Shown piece after piece: positions 1 through 7,837 of a stretch of DNA of 42,055 bases; position 1 is the stretch's first letter; every line of letters starts with the position of its first letter. Under the pieces are notes generated by a model. That model ran no database searches. It worked only from the letters and a program-made list of their open reading frames with translations, and had not been told where the DNA came from. The translations under genes and the position numbers were made by a program. The DNA is taken from contig CAJYIX010000026.1 of NCBI GenBank assembly GCA_913775315.1, positions 1 through 42,055 of the forward strand, read 5' to 3'. Source of the DNA: an uncultured Sphingomonas sp. (GTDB taxonomy: Bacteria; Pseudomonadota; Alphaproteobacteria; Sphingomonadales; Sphingomonadaceae).

Positions 1-417
1 GTCCATCTCCCGATCGTCGCAGCGCAGCAGCGTGTCGGGCGCGTTGCTCGGCGCGCCGCGGCGAATCAGCAGGCGGATTCGTGCGAGCAGCTCGGCAAAG
101 GTGAACGGCTTGGTCAGATAATCGTCGGCCCCGCCGGTCAGCCCCTTGATCCGGTCTTCCGGCGCGCCGAGCGCGGATAGGACGATCACCGGCGTCTCCA
201 CCCCTGCTCCGCGCATGCCGGCGAGCACCGCCATGCCGTCCATGCCCGGCAGCATGCGGTCGAGCACGATGCAGTGGTAACTGCCGTCGGTCGCGTGGAA
301 CAGCCCGTCGCGACCGTTGGTCGCACGGTCGACGACAAAGCCTTCCTCGCCCAGCCCCTTGGCGATGAAGTCGGCGGTGGAGGCGTCGTCCTCGACCAGC
401 AGGATCTTGTTTGCCAC
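1..417 (-). CDS. OmpR-type response regulator, N-terminal part (cut by window edge)
   Basis: The first 139 codons of a DNA-binding response regulator; the C-terminal part lies beyond base 1. The receiver domain shows an acidic pocket after the first beta strand (LLVEDD), the phospho-acceptor Asp in IVLDRMLPGMDG, and the conserved Lys in LTKPF near residue 105. The linker to a DNA-binding domain begins after LLARIRLLIRR, which is typical of the OmpR/PhoB class, so a winged-helix output domain is expected but not seen. The start is a GTG at 417, because VANKILLVEDD gives a normal receiver N-terminus and no better ATG is in frame. It lies 52 bases downstream of the DUF1003 gene on the same strand. 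The partner kinase is probably just outside the window. The family is clear; the signal it answers is unknown. Confidence 0.88.
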   Translation of the reverse strand, partial: MANKILLVEDDASTADFIAKGLGEEGFVVDRATNGRDGLFHATDGSYHCIVLDRMLPGMDGMAVLAGMRGAGVETPVIVLSALGAPEDRIKGLTGGADDYLTKPFTFAELLARIRLLIRRGAPSNAPDTLLRCDDREMD

Positions 418-469
418 GCGCGTGCCCCCCGTCAGTTCGTCGCAACGACGCCGCGAATCGTCCTCGCTG

Positions 470-1021
470 TCAAGCACGCAGCGATGCCGGCTGGGTGGCG
501 GGTGCCCCGCGCAGCTGCTCCAGCACTTCGTCGAGCCGCGCCGCCACCGCGAGGTCGATCTTGTCGTGCAACCGCAGCATCTCCAGCTCGGTGCGCAGAT
601 TGACCTCATAATCGAGCCGCGCGGCGAGCCGGTCCTTCGCCGCCTGCCGGTTCTGGCTCATCATGATGATCGGCGCCTGCACCGCGGCCAGCGTCGAGAG
701 CATCAGGTTCAGGAAGATGTAGGGGTAGGGGTCGAAGGCGAGGCCGAGGCGCGAGAGCACCTCGGAATTGAGCAGCATCCAGCCGAGCAACACGGCGGTG
801 AAGGTGATGATGAACCCCCACGAGCCGCCGATCGCCGCCACGCGGTCGGACAGGCGATCCCCGACGCTCGCCCGTGCTTCCGCCTCGTCGCCGGCGTCGC
901 GCGCGACGAGGGTGCCTGCCTCGATGCTGGCAAGGACGCGGCGTTCCTCGTCGTCGAGACTCCCGTCGCTGCGGATGAGCAGCGCGCGGGCGGCCTCGAC
1001 GGTGTGGGGAACGCTGTCCAT
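470..1021 (-). CDS. DUF1003 family membrane protein
   Basis: A 183-residue protein of the DUF1003 family. It has a cytoplasmic N-terminal stretch of about 65 residues, then two hydrophobic helices (about residues 68-88 and 103-122) separated by the family hallmark DPYPYIFLNLMLS. A conserved tail follows, with IMMSQNRQ, DYEVNLRTE and LHDKID. The tail is charged and probably cytoplasmic. The gene starts 5 bases after the gapR stop, so it is likely co-transcribed with gapR. The family has no established biochemical role, so no function is assigned beyond an inner-membrane protein. Family membership is confident from the conserved motifs; the operon assignment is inferred from spacing. Confidence 0.9.
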   Translation of the reverse strand: MDSVPHTVEAARALLIRSDGSLDDEERRVLASIEAGTLVARDAGDEAEARASVGDRLSDRVAAIGGSWGFIITFTAVLLGWMLLNSEVLSRLGLAFDPYPYIFLNLMLSTLAAVQAPIIMMSQNRQAAKDRLAARLDYEVNLRTELEMLRLHDKIDLAVAARLDEVLEQLRGAPATQPASLRA

Positions 1022-1026
1022 CGCGA

Positions 1027-1266
1027 TCAGGCGAGGCCGAGGGCCTGCTTGTAGGTCTCGAGCAGCATCTCCGCCTCGTCGCGGTGATGCTTCTCCATCT
1101 TACGCAGGCGCACGATCGTCTTCATCGTCTTGACGTCGAAGCCGGTCGACTTGGCCTCGGCATAGACGTCCTTGATGTCGTCGCTGATGCCCTTCTTTTC
1201 TTCCTCGAGCCGCTCGACGCGCTCGATCAGGAGGCGAAGCTGCTCGGCGGAGATGTTGTCGCTCAT
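1027..1266 (-). CDS. gapR: GapR-like nucleoid-associated protein (DUF2312)
   Basis: A 79-residue protein matching the DUF2312/GapR family: an N-terminal coiled-coil helix (residues 5-30, [18 protein letters not shown]) followed by conserved [18 protein letters not shown] and a C-terminal helix ending in ETYKQALGL. In Caulobacter crescentus GapR forms clamps on overtwisted, AT-rich DNA, supports topoisomerases and is needed for normal chromosome replication. The length is close to the family norm (about 80-90 residues). A promoter candidate and a GANTC methylation site lie in the 110-base gap upstream. It is first in a likely operon with the DUF1003 gene. Identification is from sequence motifs; the role is carried over from the Caulobacter protein. 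Confidence 0.9.
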   Translation of the reverse strand: MSDNISAEQLRLLIERVERLEEEKKGISDDIKDVYAEAKSTGFDVKTMKTIVRLRKMEKHHRDEAEMLLETYKQALGLA

Positions 1267-1290
1267 GATGTCCCTGGCTTGGCTTATGGT

Positions 1291-1332
1291 GAATCAGGCG
1301 GCGGCGAATAGCGCATCGGCACGCCCACGCAA
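1291..1332 (-). promoter_or_regulatory. Candidate gapR promoter with a GANTC site in its leader
   Basis: On the minus strand a TTGCGT box (1327-1332) is followed after 16 bases by TATTCG (1305-1310), and a GANTC site lies at 1291-1295 just past the expected start of transcription. The gapR ATG is at 1266. The -35 element is good and the -10 element partial. Methylation sensitivity is an inference from the CcrM site. Confidence 0.4.
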
Positions 1333-1376
1333 CCGCGGTGCGTCGAAAACGCGGTGGCCCCGCCGCCTCGTTCGGG

Positions 1377-2726
1377 TCAGTCCGCCGGGAAGACGGTGTG
1401 TGCGCCGCCGATCTTGTGCACCACGCCGCGGCGCATGACGAAGGGAACGGTCTGGAGCCGGGTCACGTCGGCGACCGGGTCGCCCGAAACCGCAATGATG
1501 TCGGCGTCCTTGCCTACTTCGATCGAGCCGATGCGGTCGGCGCGGCCGAGGAGCGTCGCCGCGTCGATCGTCGCGACGCGGATCGCGCGGGCGGGGTCCA
1601 TGCCGACATCGGTCATGTATTTGAACTCCAGCGCGTTGGTGCCGTGCGGGCCGACGCCGGCATCGGTGCCGAACGCGATCTTCATGCCGCTGGCGAAGGC
1701 GCGGCGGTGGCTTTCCTTCACCACCTTGGCCACCTGCTCAGCCTTGGCGACGCTGGCGGCGGGACGTTCGCCCGCGCGGCCCTGCCGGATCACGCTTTCG
1801 AAGGCGTGCATCGTGGGGACGAGGTAGACGCCCTTGGCCTTGAACAGCGCGATCGTCTCATCGTCGATATAGCTGCCGTGCTCGATCGAATCGACGCCGG
1901 CGCGGATCGCGGTGTCGATGCCCGACTTGCCGTGCGCGTGCGCGGTCGCCTTGCGGCCGAAGGCGTGGGCGGTGTCGACGATCGCCTTCATCTCCTCGGG
2001 CGTCATCTGTGCCTCGAGCCCGCCGGCGATGTTCGAGCCGACGCCGCCCGATGCCGCGAACTTGATGACCTCCGCGCCCGTAAAGATCTGCTCGCGCGTC
2101 GCGCGGCGGCAATCGTCGGGACCGTTGCAGAGCTCCGGCGACTGCTCGCGCTCGACATGCGCCAGCTCGCGGCGAAGGCCGTTGGCGTCGCCGTGCCCGG
2201 CGGTGACGGAGATCATGCGCCCGGCATTGACGATCGTCGGCCCGGCGATCTCGCCGCGCTCGATCCCGTCGCGCAGCGCCCGAATGCCGCGTGGTTCGCC
2301 GCCCAGATCGCGGACGGTGGTGAAGCCGGCGTCGAGCGTCCGCTTCGCCTGGCCCATCGCATCGACGAACTGGTCCTCGAGGTCCTTGCCCGAGGCGTCG
2401 AGCCGCTCCTTGAGCGGATAGCCGGACGAATAGAAATGGACATGCATGTCGATCAGGCCGGGCAAGACGGTCTGGTCCTTGAGGTCAATCAGCGCTGCGC
2501 CCGCTTCGGGCGCAGCGAAGCCGTCGCGGATCTCGGCGATCTTCCCGTCGCGAACGACGATCGTCGAATTGCCGCGTGCGCGTTCGCCGGGGCGAGCGAG
2601 CAGCGAGCCAGCATGGATATAGCTGACCTTGGCCGCCTTCGCGGCGGCGGGCGCCGGCGCCTGCTGTGCGGCGAGCGGTGCGGCGCAGACAAGCGCGGTG
2701 GTGGCAGCAAGAAACGCGAAACGCAT
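1377..2726 (-). CDS. Secreted metal-dependent amidohydrolase (imidazolonepropionase-like)
   Basis: A 449-residue amidohydrolase-superfamily enzyme. A signal peptide covers about residues 1-21 (MRFAFLAATTALVCAAPLAA), so it acts in the periplasm. Metal-binding signatures appear in order: HxH in LIDMHVHF, the putative carboxylated Lys in AEVIKFAASGG, His in ATAHAHGKSG, His in SIEHGSY and the catalytic Asp in FGTDAGVGPHG. This pattern fits the imidazolonepropionase/Xaa-Pro dipeptidase-like clade that often acts on dipeptides or cyclic amides; the substrate cannot be told. The start at 2726 is chosen over an upstream in-frame ATG at 2768 because it gives the signal peptide and follows a strong AAGGGGG ribosome-binding site. 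A second enzyme of the same group is encoded at 39433-40731. Confidence 0.9.
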   Translation of the reverse strand: MRFAFLAATTALVCAAPLAAQQAPAPAAAKAAKVSYIHAGSLLARPGERARGNSTIVVRDGKIAEIRDGFAAPEAGAALIDLKDQTVLPGLIDMHVHFYSSGYPLKERLDASGKDLEDQFVDAMGQAKRTLDAGFTTVRDLGGEPRGIRALRDGIERGEIAGPTIVNAGRMISVTAGHGDANGLRRELAHVEREQSPELCNGPDDCRRATREQIFTGAEVIKFAASGGVGSNIAGGLEAQMTPEEMKAIVDTAHAFGRKATAHAHGKSGIDTAIRAGVDSIEHGSYIDDETIALFKAKGVYLVPTMHAFESVIRQGRAGERPAASVAKAEQVAKVVKESHRRAFASGMKIAFGTDAGVGPHGTNALEFKYMTDVGMDPARAIRVATIDAATLLGRADRIGSIEVGKDADIIAVSGDPVADVTRLQTVPFVMRRGVVHKIGGAHTVFPAD

Positions 2727-2809
2727 GGCAATCCCCCTTCGATGTTCTTTGGTCGCAGCAGACACCAAGTCACCCGGCTTGCCAAGCGCGCGTGCGCCGC
2801 CCGATTGCG

Positions 2810-2826
2810 TGCGCTTGCAAAGCGCA
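2810..2826. promoter_or_regulatory. Short palindrome in the amidohydrolase/DUF1272 divergent gap
   Basis: TGCGCTT, a 3-base centre and AAGCGCA form a perfect 7-base inverted repeat 24 bases before the DUF1272 start, in the 123-base gap between two divergent genes. It could be an operator or a small hairpin in the leader. No more can be said from sequence. Confidence 0.25.
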
Positions 2827-2849
2827 TCGCGGGGCGCGATGGAAGCGCG

Positions 2850-3074
2850 ATGCTGGAAATGCGGCCCGATTGCGAACGCTGCGGCACCGACCTGCCGCCG
2901 CAGGTCTATGGCGCGTTCATCTGCTCGTTCGAGTGCACCTTTTGCGCCGAATGCGCGGACGAACTTGACGAGAAATGCCCCAATTGCGGCGGCGAACTGA
3001 CCGATCGTCCGACGCGGACGGGCGAGCGGCTGAAGCGCAATCCCGCCTCGACGACGCGGATATTCCGCGGATGA
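2850..3074 (+). CDS. DUF1272 zinc-binding protein
   Basis: A 74-residue protein of the DUF1272 family. Eight cysteines (C8, C11, C25, C29, C32, C35, C43, C46) are arranged as CxxC, CxxxCxxC, C and CxxC, which suggests two structural zinc sites in a small treble-clef or RING-like fold. The tail after residue 50 is basic and probably flexible. The chosen ATG at 2850 precedes the first CxxC by seven residues; the Met at residue 4 is an alternative. The stop overlaps the thiD start by four bases (ATGA), so translation of the two is probably coupled. The family has no known function, and a link to thiamine metabolism rests on position only. Confidence 0.82.
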   Translation: MLEMRPDCERCGTDLPPQVYGAFICSFECTFCAECADELDEKCPNCGGELTDRPTRTGERLKRNPASTTRIFRG

Positions 3075-4264
3075 CGCCGCGCATCCTGATCGTCGCGGGG
3101 TCCGACAGCGGGGGCGGGGCGGGGATCCAGGCGGATATCAAGACCGCCTCGATGCTGGGCTGCCACGCGATGACCGCGATCACCGCGATCACCGCGCAGA
3201 ACACGCTGGGCGTCGATGCGGTGCACCCCGTCCCGACCGAGATGGTACTGGCGCAGGTCGATTGTGTGGTGCGCGACATCGGCGTGGATGCGGTCAAGAT
3301 CGGCATGATCGGCTCGGCCCGGACGGCGGCGGCGCTGGCCGAGCGGCTGGCCGAGATGCCGGGGCTGCCGATCGTGTTCGATCCGGTCATGGTGGCGACG
3401 AGCGGCGCGGCGCTGGCTGACGAGGCGACGGTCGCGGCGTTCGAGCGGCTGATGCGCGTCGCCACGGTGACCACGCCCAACCTGCCCGAACTCAAGGCGC
3501 TGTCGGGGATGAGCATCCTCGACAAGGCGGCGCAGCGCGGGGCGGCGACGAGTCTCGTGTCGCGGCGTGGCTCGGCGGTGCTGGTGAAGGGCGGTCATGC
3601 GAAGGGCCGGCAGGTGACCGACCGCCTGTTCCAGCCGCCGCGGGAAGGCGCGGCGCCCGAGGTCGAATGGACCGACCCGCGCATCGATGCGGAGGCGACG
3701 CACGGCACCGGTTGCACGCTGTCCACCGCGATCGCCTGCGAACTCGCCAAGGACTGGTCGCTGCCCGAGGCGATCGCCCGCGCGCGCCGGTTCGTACGGA
3801 TCGCGATGCAGGATGCCGCCGGGCTGGGGCAGGGGCACGGGCCGATGGCGCAGCAGTCGGTGCGCCTCGACCTCAATCAGTCTCGCTGGTCGCCGATGCT
3901 CAATCACGTGACGCTGCCGACGCGCGACCTGTCCGCGAGCGAGCATTTCTGGCGGCTGCTCGGCCTTCGCCAGATCGTCCGCGCCGACGACCGCTATGCC
4001 CGGTTCGAGACCGAGGGCGGCGCGACGCTGAGCCTCGAGGCGGAGGAGGAACTGCCCGCGCCGGTGGTGTTCCTCGAATGCGGCGACCTCGACCTCACCG
4101 TCGCCTATCTCAAGGCGCAGGGGCTGACCTTTACTCAGGAGCCGCGCGACGAGAATTGGGGCTGGCGCGAGGCGCGGCTCGTCGATCCGTCGGGCAATAT
4201 CGTCTGCCTTTATCAGGCGGGCGAGATGCGCCGCTTCCCGCCATGGCGGCTCGCCGATGCCTGA
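3071..4264 (+). CDS. thiD: ThiD (HMP/HMP-P kinase) fused to a C-terminal VOC/glyoxalase-like domain
   Basis: A 397-residue two-domain protein. Residues 1-265 are a complete ThiD, the ribokinase-fold enzyme that phosphorylates hydroxymethylpyrimidine and its phosphate for thiamine synthesis: [16 protein letters not shown] at the start, TPNLPE near 135, VLVKGGH near 171 and the anion-hole/catalytic HGTGC with C215. The domain ends at the usual GxGHGP. After a 15-residue linker, residues 276-390 form one VOC (glyoxalase/bleomycin-resistance type) module beginning [12 protein letters not shown] and ending [12 protein letters not shown]. The usual metal-binding Glu in that last motif is Cys379. 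No stop separates the domains; Met276 at 3896 could be an internal start but has no clear ribosome-binding site. Overlaps DUF1272 by 4 bases and rnhB by 8. Confidence 0.9.
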   Translation: MTPRILIVAGSDSGGGAGIQADIKTASMLGCHAMTAITAITAQNTLGVDAVHPVPTEMVLAQVDCVVRDIGVDAVKIGMIGSARTAAALAERLAEMPGLPIVFDPVMVATSGAALADEATVAAFERLMRVATVTTPNLPELKALSGMSILDKAAQRGAATSLVSRRGSAVLVKGGHAKGRQVTDRLFQPPREGAAPEVEWTDPRIDAEATHGTGCTLSTAIACELAKDWSLPEAIARARRFVRIAMQDAAGLGQGHGPMAQQSVRLDLNQSRWSPMLNHVTLPTRDLSASEHFWRLLGLRQIVRADDRYARFETEGGATLSLEAEEELPAPVVFLECGDLDLTVAYLKAQGLTFTQEPRDENWGWREARLVDPSGNIVCLYQAGEMRRFPPWRLADA

Positions 4265-4871
4265 TTTCACGTTCGAGGCGCGCCATGCCGGGCCGGTTGC
4301 GGGCGTCGACGAGGCGGGGCGAGGGCCGCTCGCCGGGCCGGTGGTCGCCGCTGCGGTGATCCTCGACCCCGACTGCATTCCCGATGGCCTGAACGATTCC
4401 AAGGTGCTGACCGCCGCTCGCCGGGCGGACCTGCGCACCGCGATCCTCGGCTGTGCGCGCGTCGGCGTCGGCATTGCCAGCGTTGAAGAGATCGACGAGC
4501 TCAACATCCTCTGGGCGACGATGCTGGCGATGACCCGCGCGGTCGAGGCGCTGGGAATCGCGCCTGCGATGGTGCTGGTCGACGGCAATCGCTGCCCGAA
4601 ATGGCAGTGGCCGAGCGAGGCGGTGGTGGGCGGCGACGCGCGCTGCCTGTCGATCGCCGCGGCCTCGATTATCGCCAAGGAGCATCGCGATGCGATGATG
4701 CGCGACTATGACGCGGCGTGGCCGGGCTATGGCTGGGCGTCCAACAAGGGCTATGCCGCCCCCGATCACCGCGCCGCGCTGAAGCGGCTGGGGCCGAGCC
4801 CGATCCACCGCCGCAGCTTCGCCCCGGTACGCGAGGCGCAGATGGTGATGGAATTGCCTGCTAAGACCTAG
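4257..4871 (+). CDS. rnhB: Ribonuclease HII
   Basis: A 204-residue RNase HII, which cuts the RNA strand of RNA-DNA hybrids and starts removal of single ribonucleotides from DNA. The catalytic carboxylates are visible: DE in [13 protein letters not shown] (residues 17-18), Asp in [11 protein letters not shown], and Asp in the C-terminal MMRDYD helix. The conserved [14 protein letters not shown] and the YGWASNKGY substrate loop are intact. Length is normal. The start at 4257 overlaps the thiD-VOC gene by eight bases, so it is last in a three-gene overlapping run. Its TAG stop shares a CTAG palindrome with the stop of fliS on the other strand, leaving no terminator between them. Confidence 0.97.
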   Translation: MPDFTFEARHAGPVAGVDEAGRGPLAGPVVAAAVILDPDCIPDGLNDSKVLTAARRADLRTAILGCARVGVGIASVEEIDELNILWATMLAMTRAVEALGIAPAMVLVDGNRCPKWQWPSEAVVGGDARCLSIAAASIIAKEHRDAMMRDYDAAWPGYGWASNKGYAAPDHRAALKRLGPSPIHRRSFAPVREAQMVMELPAKT

Positions 4872-5266
4872 TGCTTCAGCGAGGCCCAGGCGTCGGCGAT
4901 TTCCTTGAGGTCCTGTGCCACTGCGCGAAACGGTGCCGGGTCCTGGCCGATGCTGGCGTCGATCACCTGTGCGCGCAGCCCGCGATAGAGCGTCGCCAGC
5001 GTCCGCGACACGTCGCCGCCGCGCTCGAAATCGAGGTTGTTCTCCAGCGCAAAGAGGATTGCGGTCGCGCGCGTCACCCGCTCGCTCTTGATCCGGTAAT
5101 TGCCCTGCTCGGTCGCCCAGGCGGCACCCGACAGCGCGCGGATCGCCTCGACATAAAGAAGGTCGACGAGCGCGTGCGCGTCGGCGCCCCCCGTCCGGCT
5201 GGCCAGGTCGATCTGGCGATAGGTCGCGGCCGGATCGCCGGCCAGGGCGGTCGCGTAGCGAGCCAT
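4868..5266 (-). CDS. fliS: Flagellar secretion chaperone FliS
   Basis: A 132-residue all-helical protein matching FliS, which binds the C-terminus of unpolymerised flagellin in the cytoplasm and delivers it to the export gate. Visible hallmarks are the N-terminal [12 protein letters not shown] helix, [12 protein letters not shown], the [22 protein letters not shown] helix and the [13 protein letters not shown] helix. Length is normal. It is the last gene of the flagellar operon, two bases after fliD, the usual fliD-fliS pairing. Its client, flagellin, is encoded at 20493-21323. The gene ends tail-to-tail with rnhB, with overlapping stop codons. Confidence 0.9.
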   Translation of the reverse strand: MARYATALAGDPAATYRQIDLASRTGGADAHALVDLLYVEAIRALSGAAWATEQGNYRIKSERVTRATAILFALENNLDFERGGDVSRTLATLYRGLRAQVIDASIGQDPAPFRAVAQDLKEIADAWASLKH

Positions 5267-5268
5267 GC

Positions 5269-6663
5269 TCAGCGGCCCGAATTGGCCCAGGCGTCGACCT
5301 GCTGCTTCAGCGCGGCCTGCGTCGACTTATAGGCGGCGACCTTGGCATCCATGCTGGCGAACTGCTGCGTCATGCGGGTGCGCGCGGTATCAGCCTCCGC
5401 CAACGCCTTTTCGCGCTGCTGCGCGATCTGGTCCGCCGCCTTGGTATAGCCGGCTTCGCTCGCGCCAAGCCCGGTCTTGACGCTGCCGGCGGCGAGCGAG
5501 ATCGTCTGGAGCGCCGCGGGGAGTGCCGCGCCCGATGCGAACATCGATTCCACCGCCTGCGGATATTTGGACAGCGCGGTGGTGAGTTTTCCCGCGTCCA
5601 CGGTCAGCGATCCGTCGCGCAGCGTCGCCACCCCGATCTCGGCCAGCGTGCGCGGACCGCCGGGGTCGCTGACGATCTGCGTCGCGACCAGCCGCGACAA
5701 CGCGGTTTGCATCGCCTTCGCCGCGGGATCGGCGCGCAGCGGGCCGCCCTTGGGATCGGTCGCGGTCTTCAGCATCGTCTGCAACTGATTGTAGGTCGAG
5801 ACGAAGTCCTGCACCGCCTGGTTGAGGCCGTCAGTCGGCGGGGTCGAGCCGAGCTGGATCACCGTGCCCGGCTTGGCCGAGACGAGGTCGAGGCGGACGC
5901 CGGGCAACAGGTTGCTGATGCTGTTCGATGCGCGCTGGACCTGCACGCCGTCGGCGACGACGATCGCGTCCCGCGCGGCGGTGCCGATATTGCCCTTGCC
6001 CACGCCCACCTCGACCGCGGTGAGGTCGGGGGTGTCGGCGGTCAGCGTGAACGCCTGGCTCTCGCCCGTTGCCCCTTTCAGGACGAGGCGCGAGCCGTTG
6101 GCGTCGCCGACGACGCTGGCGGTGACGCCCGCCTTCTTGGCGTTGATCGCGGCGGCGATGTCGGACAGCTTGGAGGCGGCGGGGTCGATCGTGATCTCGA
6201 CCGGCGTTCCAGCCCCGGCGGCGAAGCCCGTCATCTGGCCATTCGCCACCTCCGCCTTGCCGAAGGTGAGGGTAAGCTTGCCGCCGCCCAGTTGTGCGCT
6301 GGTATCGGTGACGAGGTTCGAATTGCTCGCTTGTGCGCCGGCGATCTGGCGTACCTCGACGGTCGCCGACAGCCCCGCCGCGCTCGACCCGGTGAGCAGG
6401 CTTGCCTTCACCACGCTCGTGTCGGTGCTGGTCGGCTGGGTCGAGAGCGTGCCGCCGCGCGCGAGTGTTGCCAGCGCGTTGGAAAAGCCGCTGATCGCGC
6501 TCTTGAGTTCGCCCGCGGAGGAGATCTGCGCCTTGAGCGCCGCCTCGCGCGTGTCGAGCAGGGCATTCTTGGGCGAAAACTGCGCGTTGACGAGGTTGTC
6601 GACCAGCGACTTGATGTCGATGCCGGAGCCGACGCCCAGCGCCGTGGTTATCGAATCGACCAT
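5269..6663 (-). CDS. fliD: Flagellar filament cap protein FliD
   Basis: A 464-residue FliD (HAP2), the cap at the tip of the filament under which flagellin subunits fold. The N-terminal D0 region (residues 1-75) begins SITTALGVGSGIDIKSLVDN, the classic FliD_N signature. The central part is a variable, Ala/Gly/Val-rich, surface-exposed region. FliD_C covers about residues 225-450, ending in a long coiled coil (KAADQIAQQREKALAEADTA onward) that belongs to D0/D1. It is secreted by the flagellar type III system, so it lacks a signal peptide. It lies 46 bases after flhB, the largest gap in the operon, so an extra promoter here is possible though I see no convincing one. fliS follows after two bases. 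Confidence 0.95.
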   Translation of the reverse strand: MVDSITTALGVGSGIDIKSLVDNLVNAQFSPKNALLDTREAALKAQISSAGELKSAISGFSNALATLARGGTLSTQPTSTDTSVVKASLLTGSSAAGLSATVEVRQIAGAQASNSNLVTDTSAQLGGGKLTLTFGKAEVANGQMTGFAAGAGTPVEITIDPAASKLSDIAAAINAKKAGVTASVVGDANGSRLVLKGATGESQAFTLTADTPDLTAVEVGVGKGNIGTAARDAIVVADGVQVQRASNSISNLLPGVRLDLVSAKPGTVIQLGSTPPTDGLNQAVQDFVSTYNQLQTMLKTATDPKGGPLRADPAAKAMQTALSRLVATQIVSDPGGPRTLAEIGVATLRDGSLTVDAGKLTTALSKYPQAVESMFASGAALPAALQTISLAAGSVKTGLGASEAGYTKAADQIAQQREKALAEADTARTRMTQQFASMDAKVAAYKSTQAALKQQVDAWANSGR

Positions 6664-6709
6664 CTACGCGCTCCCTTTCCACCGGGGAAACGACCGCGCG
6701 GGCGAAGAC

Positions 6710-7837
6710 TTAAGAGACCGCATGACCGTTTTCGTCGAAGCGGGCGCCCAGCGGCACGTTGACCGGCGGCGGCGTGCCGCCCGCCGCCGTGTTGACCCCG
6801 AACACGAAGGCAAGAACCGTCGCGATCGCAAGATAGAGGTCGTCGCGCACCTCCTGCCCTTCGCGGCTGGTGTAATAGACCGCGCGGGCAAGCGTCGGAT
6901 ATTCGAGCACCGGCACCGCCATCTCGCCCGCCAGTTCGCGGATCGCGAGCGCGGTGGCGCCGCGGCCCTTCGCCACCACTACGGGTACGTTGTCGCGCCC
7001 GCGCTCGTAGCGGAGCGCGACGGCGAAATGCGTCGGGTTGGTAAGCACGACATGCGCCTCGCCCAGTGCCTTGCGGAAACTGCGTTTGGTCATTTCGTGG
7101 CGGCGGCGATGCTGCGCGGCCTTCGCCTCGGGCGAGCCTTCGGTCTCCTTGTGCTCGTCCTTCACTTCCTGCTTCGACATGCGCAGCTTCTTGAGGCGCT
7201 GGACGATCTGGATCGGCACGTCGATGCCGGCGATCAGGACGAGGCCGCCCGCCATGGTGAGGATGAGCGTGGTGAGCTGGCTGCCCAGCCCGCCGAGTGC
7301 CTGTTGCAGGTCGGTCGAAACGACGCCGAGCCCCTGGCGCGCGGTCGCCGACAGGAGCCACCAGCCGATGGAGCCCAACAGCGCGACCTTGAGCAGCGAC
7401 TTGCCGAGTTCCACCCAGCCATTGGGGCCGAAAATGCGGGCAAGGCCGGCGCCGGGGTTGATGCGCGATCCCTTGGGCGCCAGCACCTTCGAATTGAAGC
7501 TGATGCCGCCGAGGATGCCCTGACTCGCGATCGCGCCGAGGATCGTGACGGCGAACAGGCCGCCAAGCGCGGGGGCGAGCTTCCATCCCGCCTCGATCAG
7601 CGGGCGGGCGGGTTCGAAATGCTCGACGTCGGCGCGGCCGAAGCTGAGGCTGGCGATCACCACCTCGCGGATCGCGCCGAGCAGCATCGGCCCGAACGCG
7701 ACCAGCCAGCCGCAGCCGAGCAACACGACGAGCGCGGTGCCCAGTTCCTTCGACTTGAGGACATTGCCTTCTTCCGCGGCTTTTTGCTTGCGCCGCGGGG
7801 TTGGGGCTTCGGTCTTTTCGCCGGCGCTCTCCGACAT
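6710..7837 (-). CDS. flhB: Flagellar export switch protein FlhB
   Basis: A 375-residue FlhB, the substrate-specificity switch of the flagellar type III export gate. The N-terminus shows EKTEAPTPRRKQKAAEEG, typical of the family. Four hydrophobic segments follow at about residues 33-55, 85-110, 148-166 and 188-210, then the linker KKLRMSKQEVKDEHKE and the cytoplasmic domain with the self-cleaving NPTH motif (N267-P268-T269-H270). Cleavage between Asn and Pro lets the gate change from rod/hook to filament substrates, together with FliK. The start at 7837 overlaps the fliR stop by one base (TGATG), implying coupled translation. The short C-terminal tail is unremarkable. Confidence 0.97.
   Translation of the reverse strand: MSESAGEKTEAPTPRRKQKAAEEGNVLKSKELGTALVVLLGCGWLVAFGPMLLGAIREVVIASLSFGRADVEHFEPARPLIEAGWKLAPALGGLFAVTILGAIASQGILGGISFNSKVLAPKGSRINPGAGLARIFGPNGWVELGKSLLKVALLGSIGWWLLSATARQGLGVVSTDLQQALGGLGSQLTTLILTMAGGLVLIAGIDVPIQIVQRLKKLRMSKQEVKDEHKETEGSPEAKAAQHRRRHEMTKRSFRKALGEAHVVLTNPTHFAVALRYERGRDNVPVVVAKGRGATALAIRELAGEMAVPVLEYPTLARAVYYTSREGQEVRDDLYLAIATVLAFVFGVNTAAGGTPPPVNVPLGARFDENGHAVS

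Noticed and set aside
1338-3074. A 578-codon open frame on the plus strand
   Set aside because: Most of it is antisense to the amidohydrolase and reads as Arg/Asp/Ala-rich text without domains. Only its last 75 codons (2850-3074, DUF1272) are real.
3060-3080. TPP riboswitch before thiD
   Set aside because: thiD starts inside the end of the DUF1272 gene and there is no non-coding leader in which such an element could lie.
2906-4678. A 590-codon minus-strand open frame
   Set aside because: It is antisense to thiD-VOC and rnhB, both of which have intact family motifs; no domain is seen in the antisense product.
6664-6709. Promoter in the 46-base gap before fliD
   Set aside because: The GG and GC dinucleotides on the minus strand are spaced 11, not 12, and no -35/-10 pair is present.
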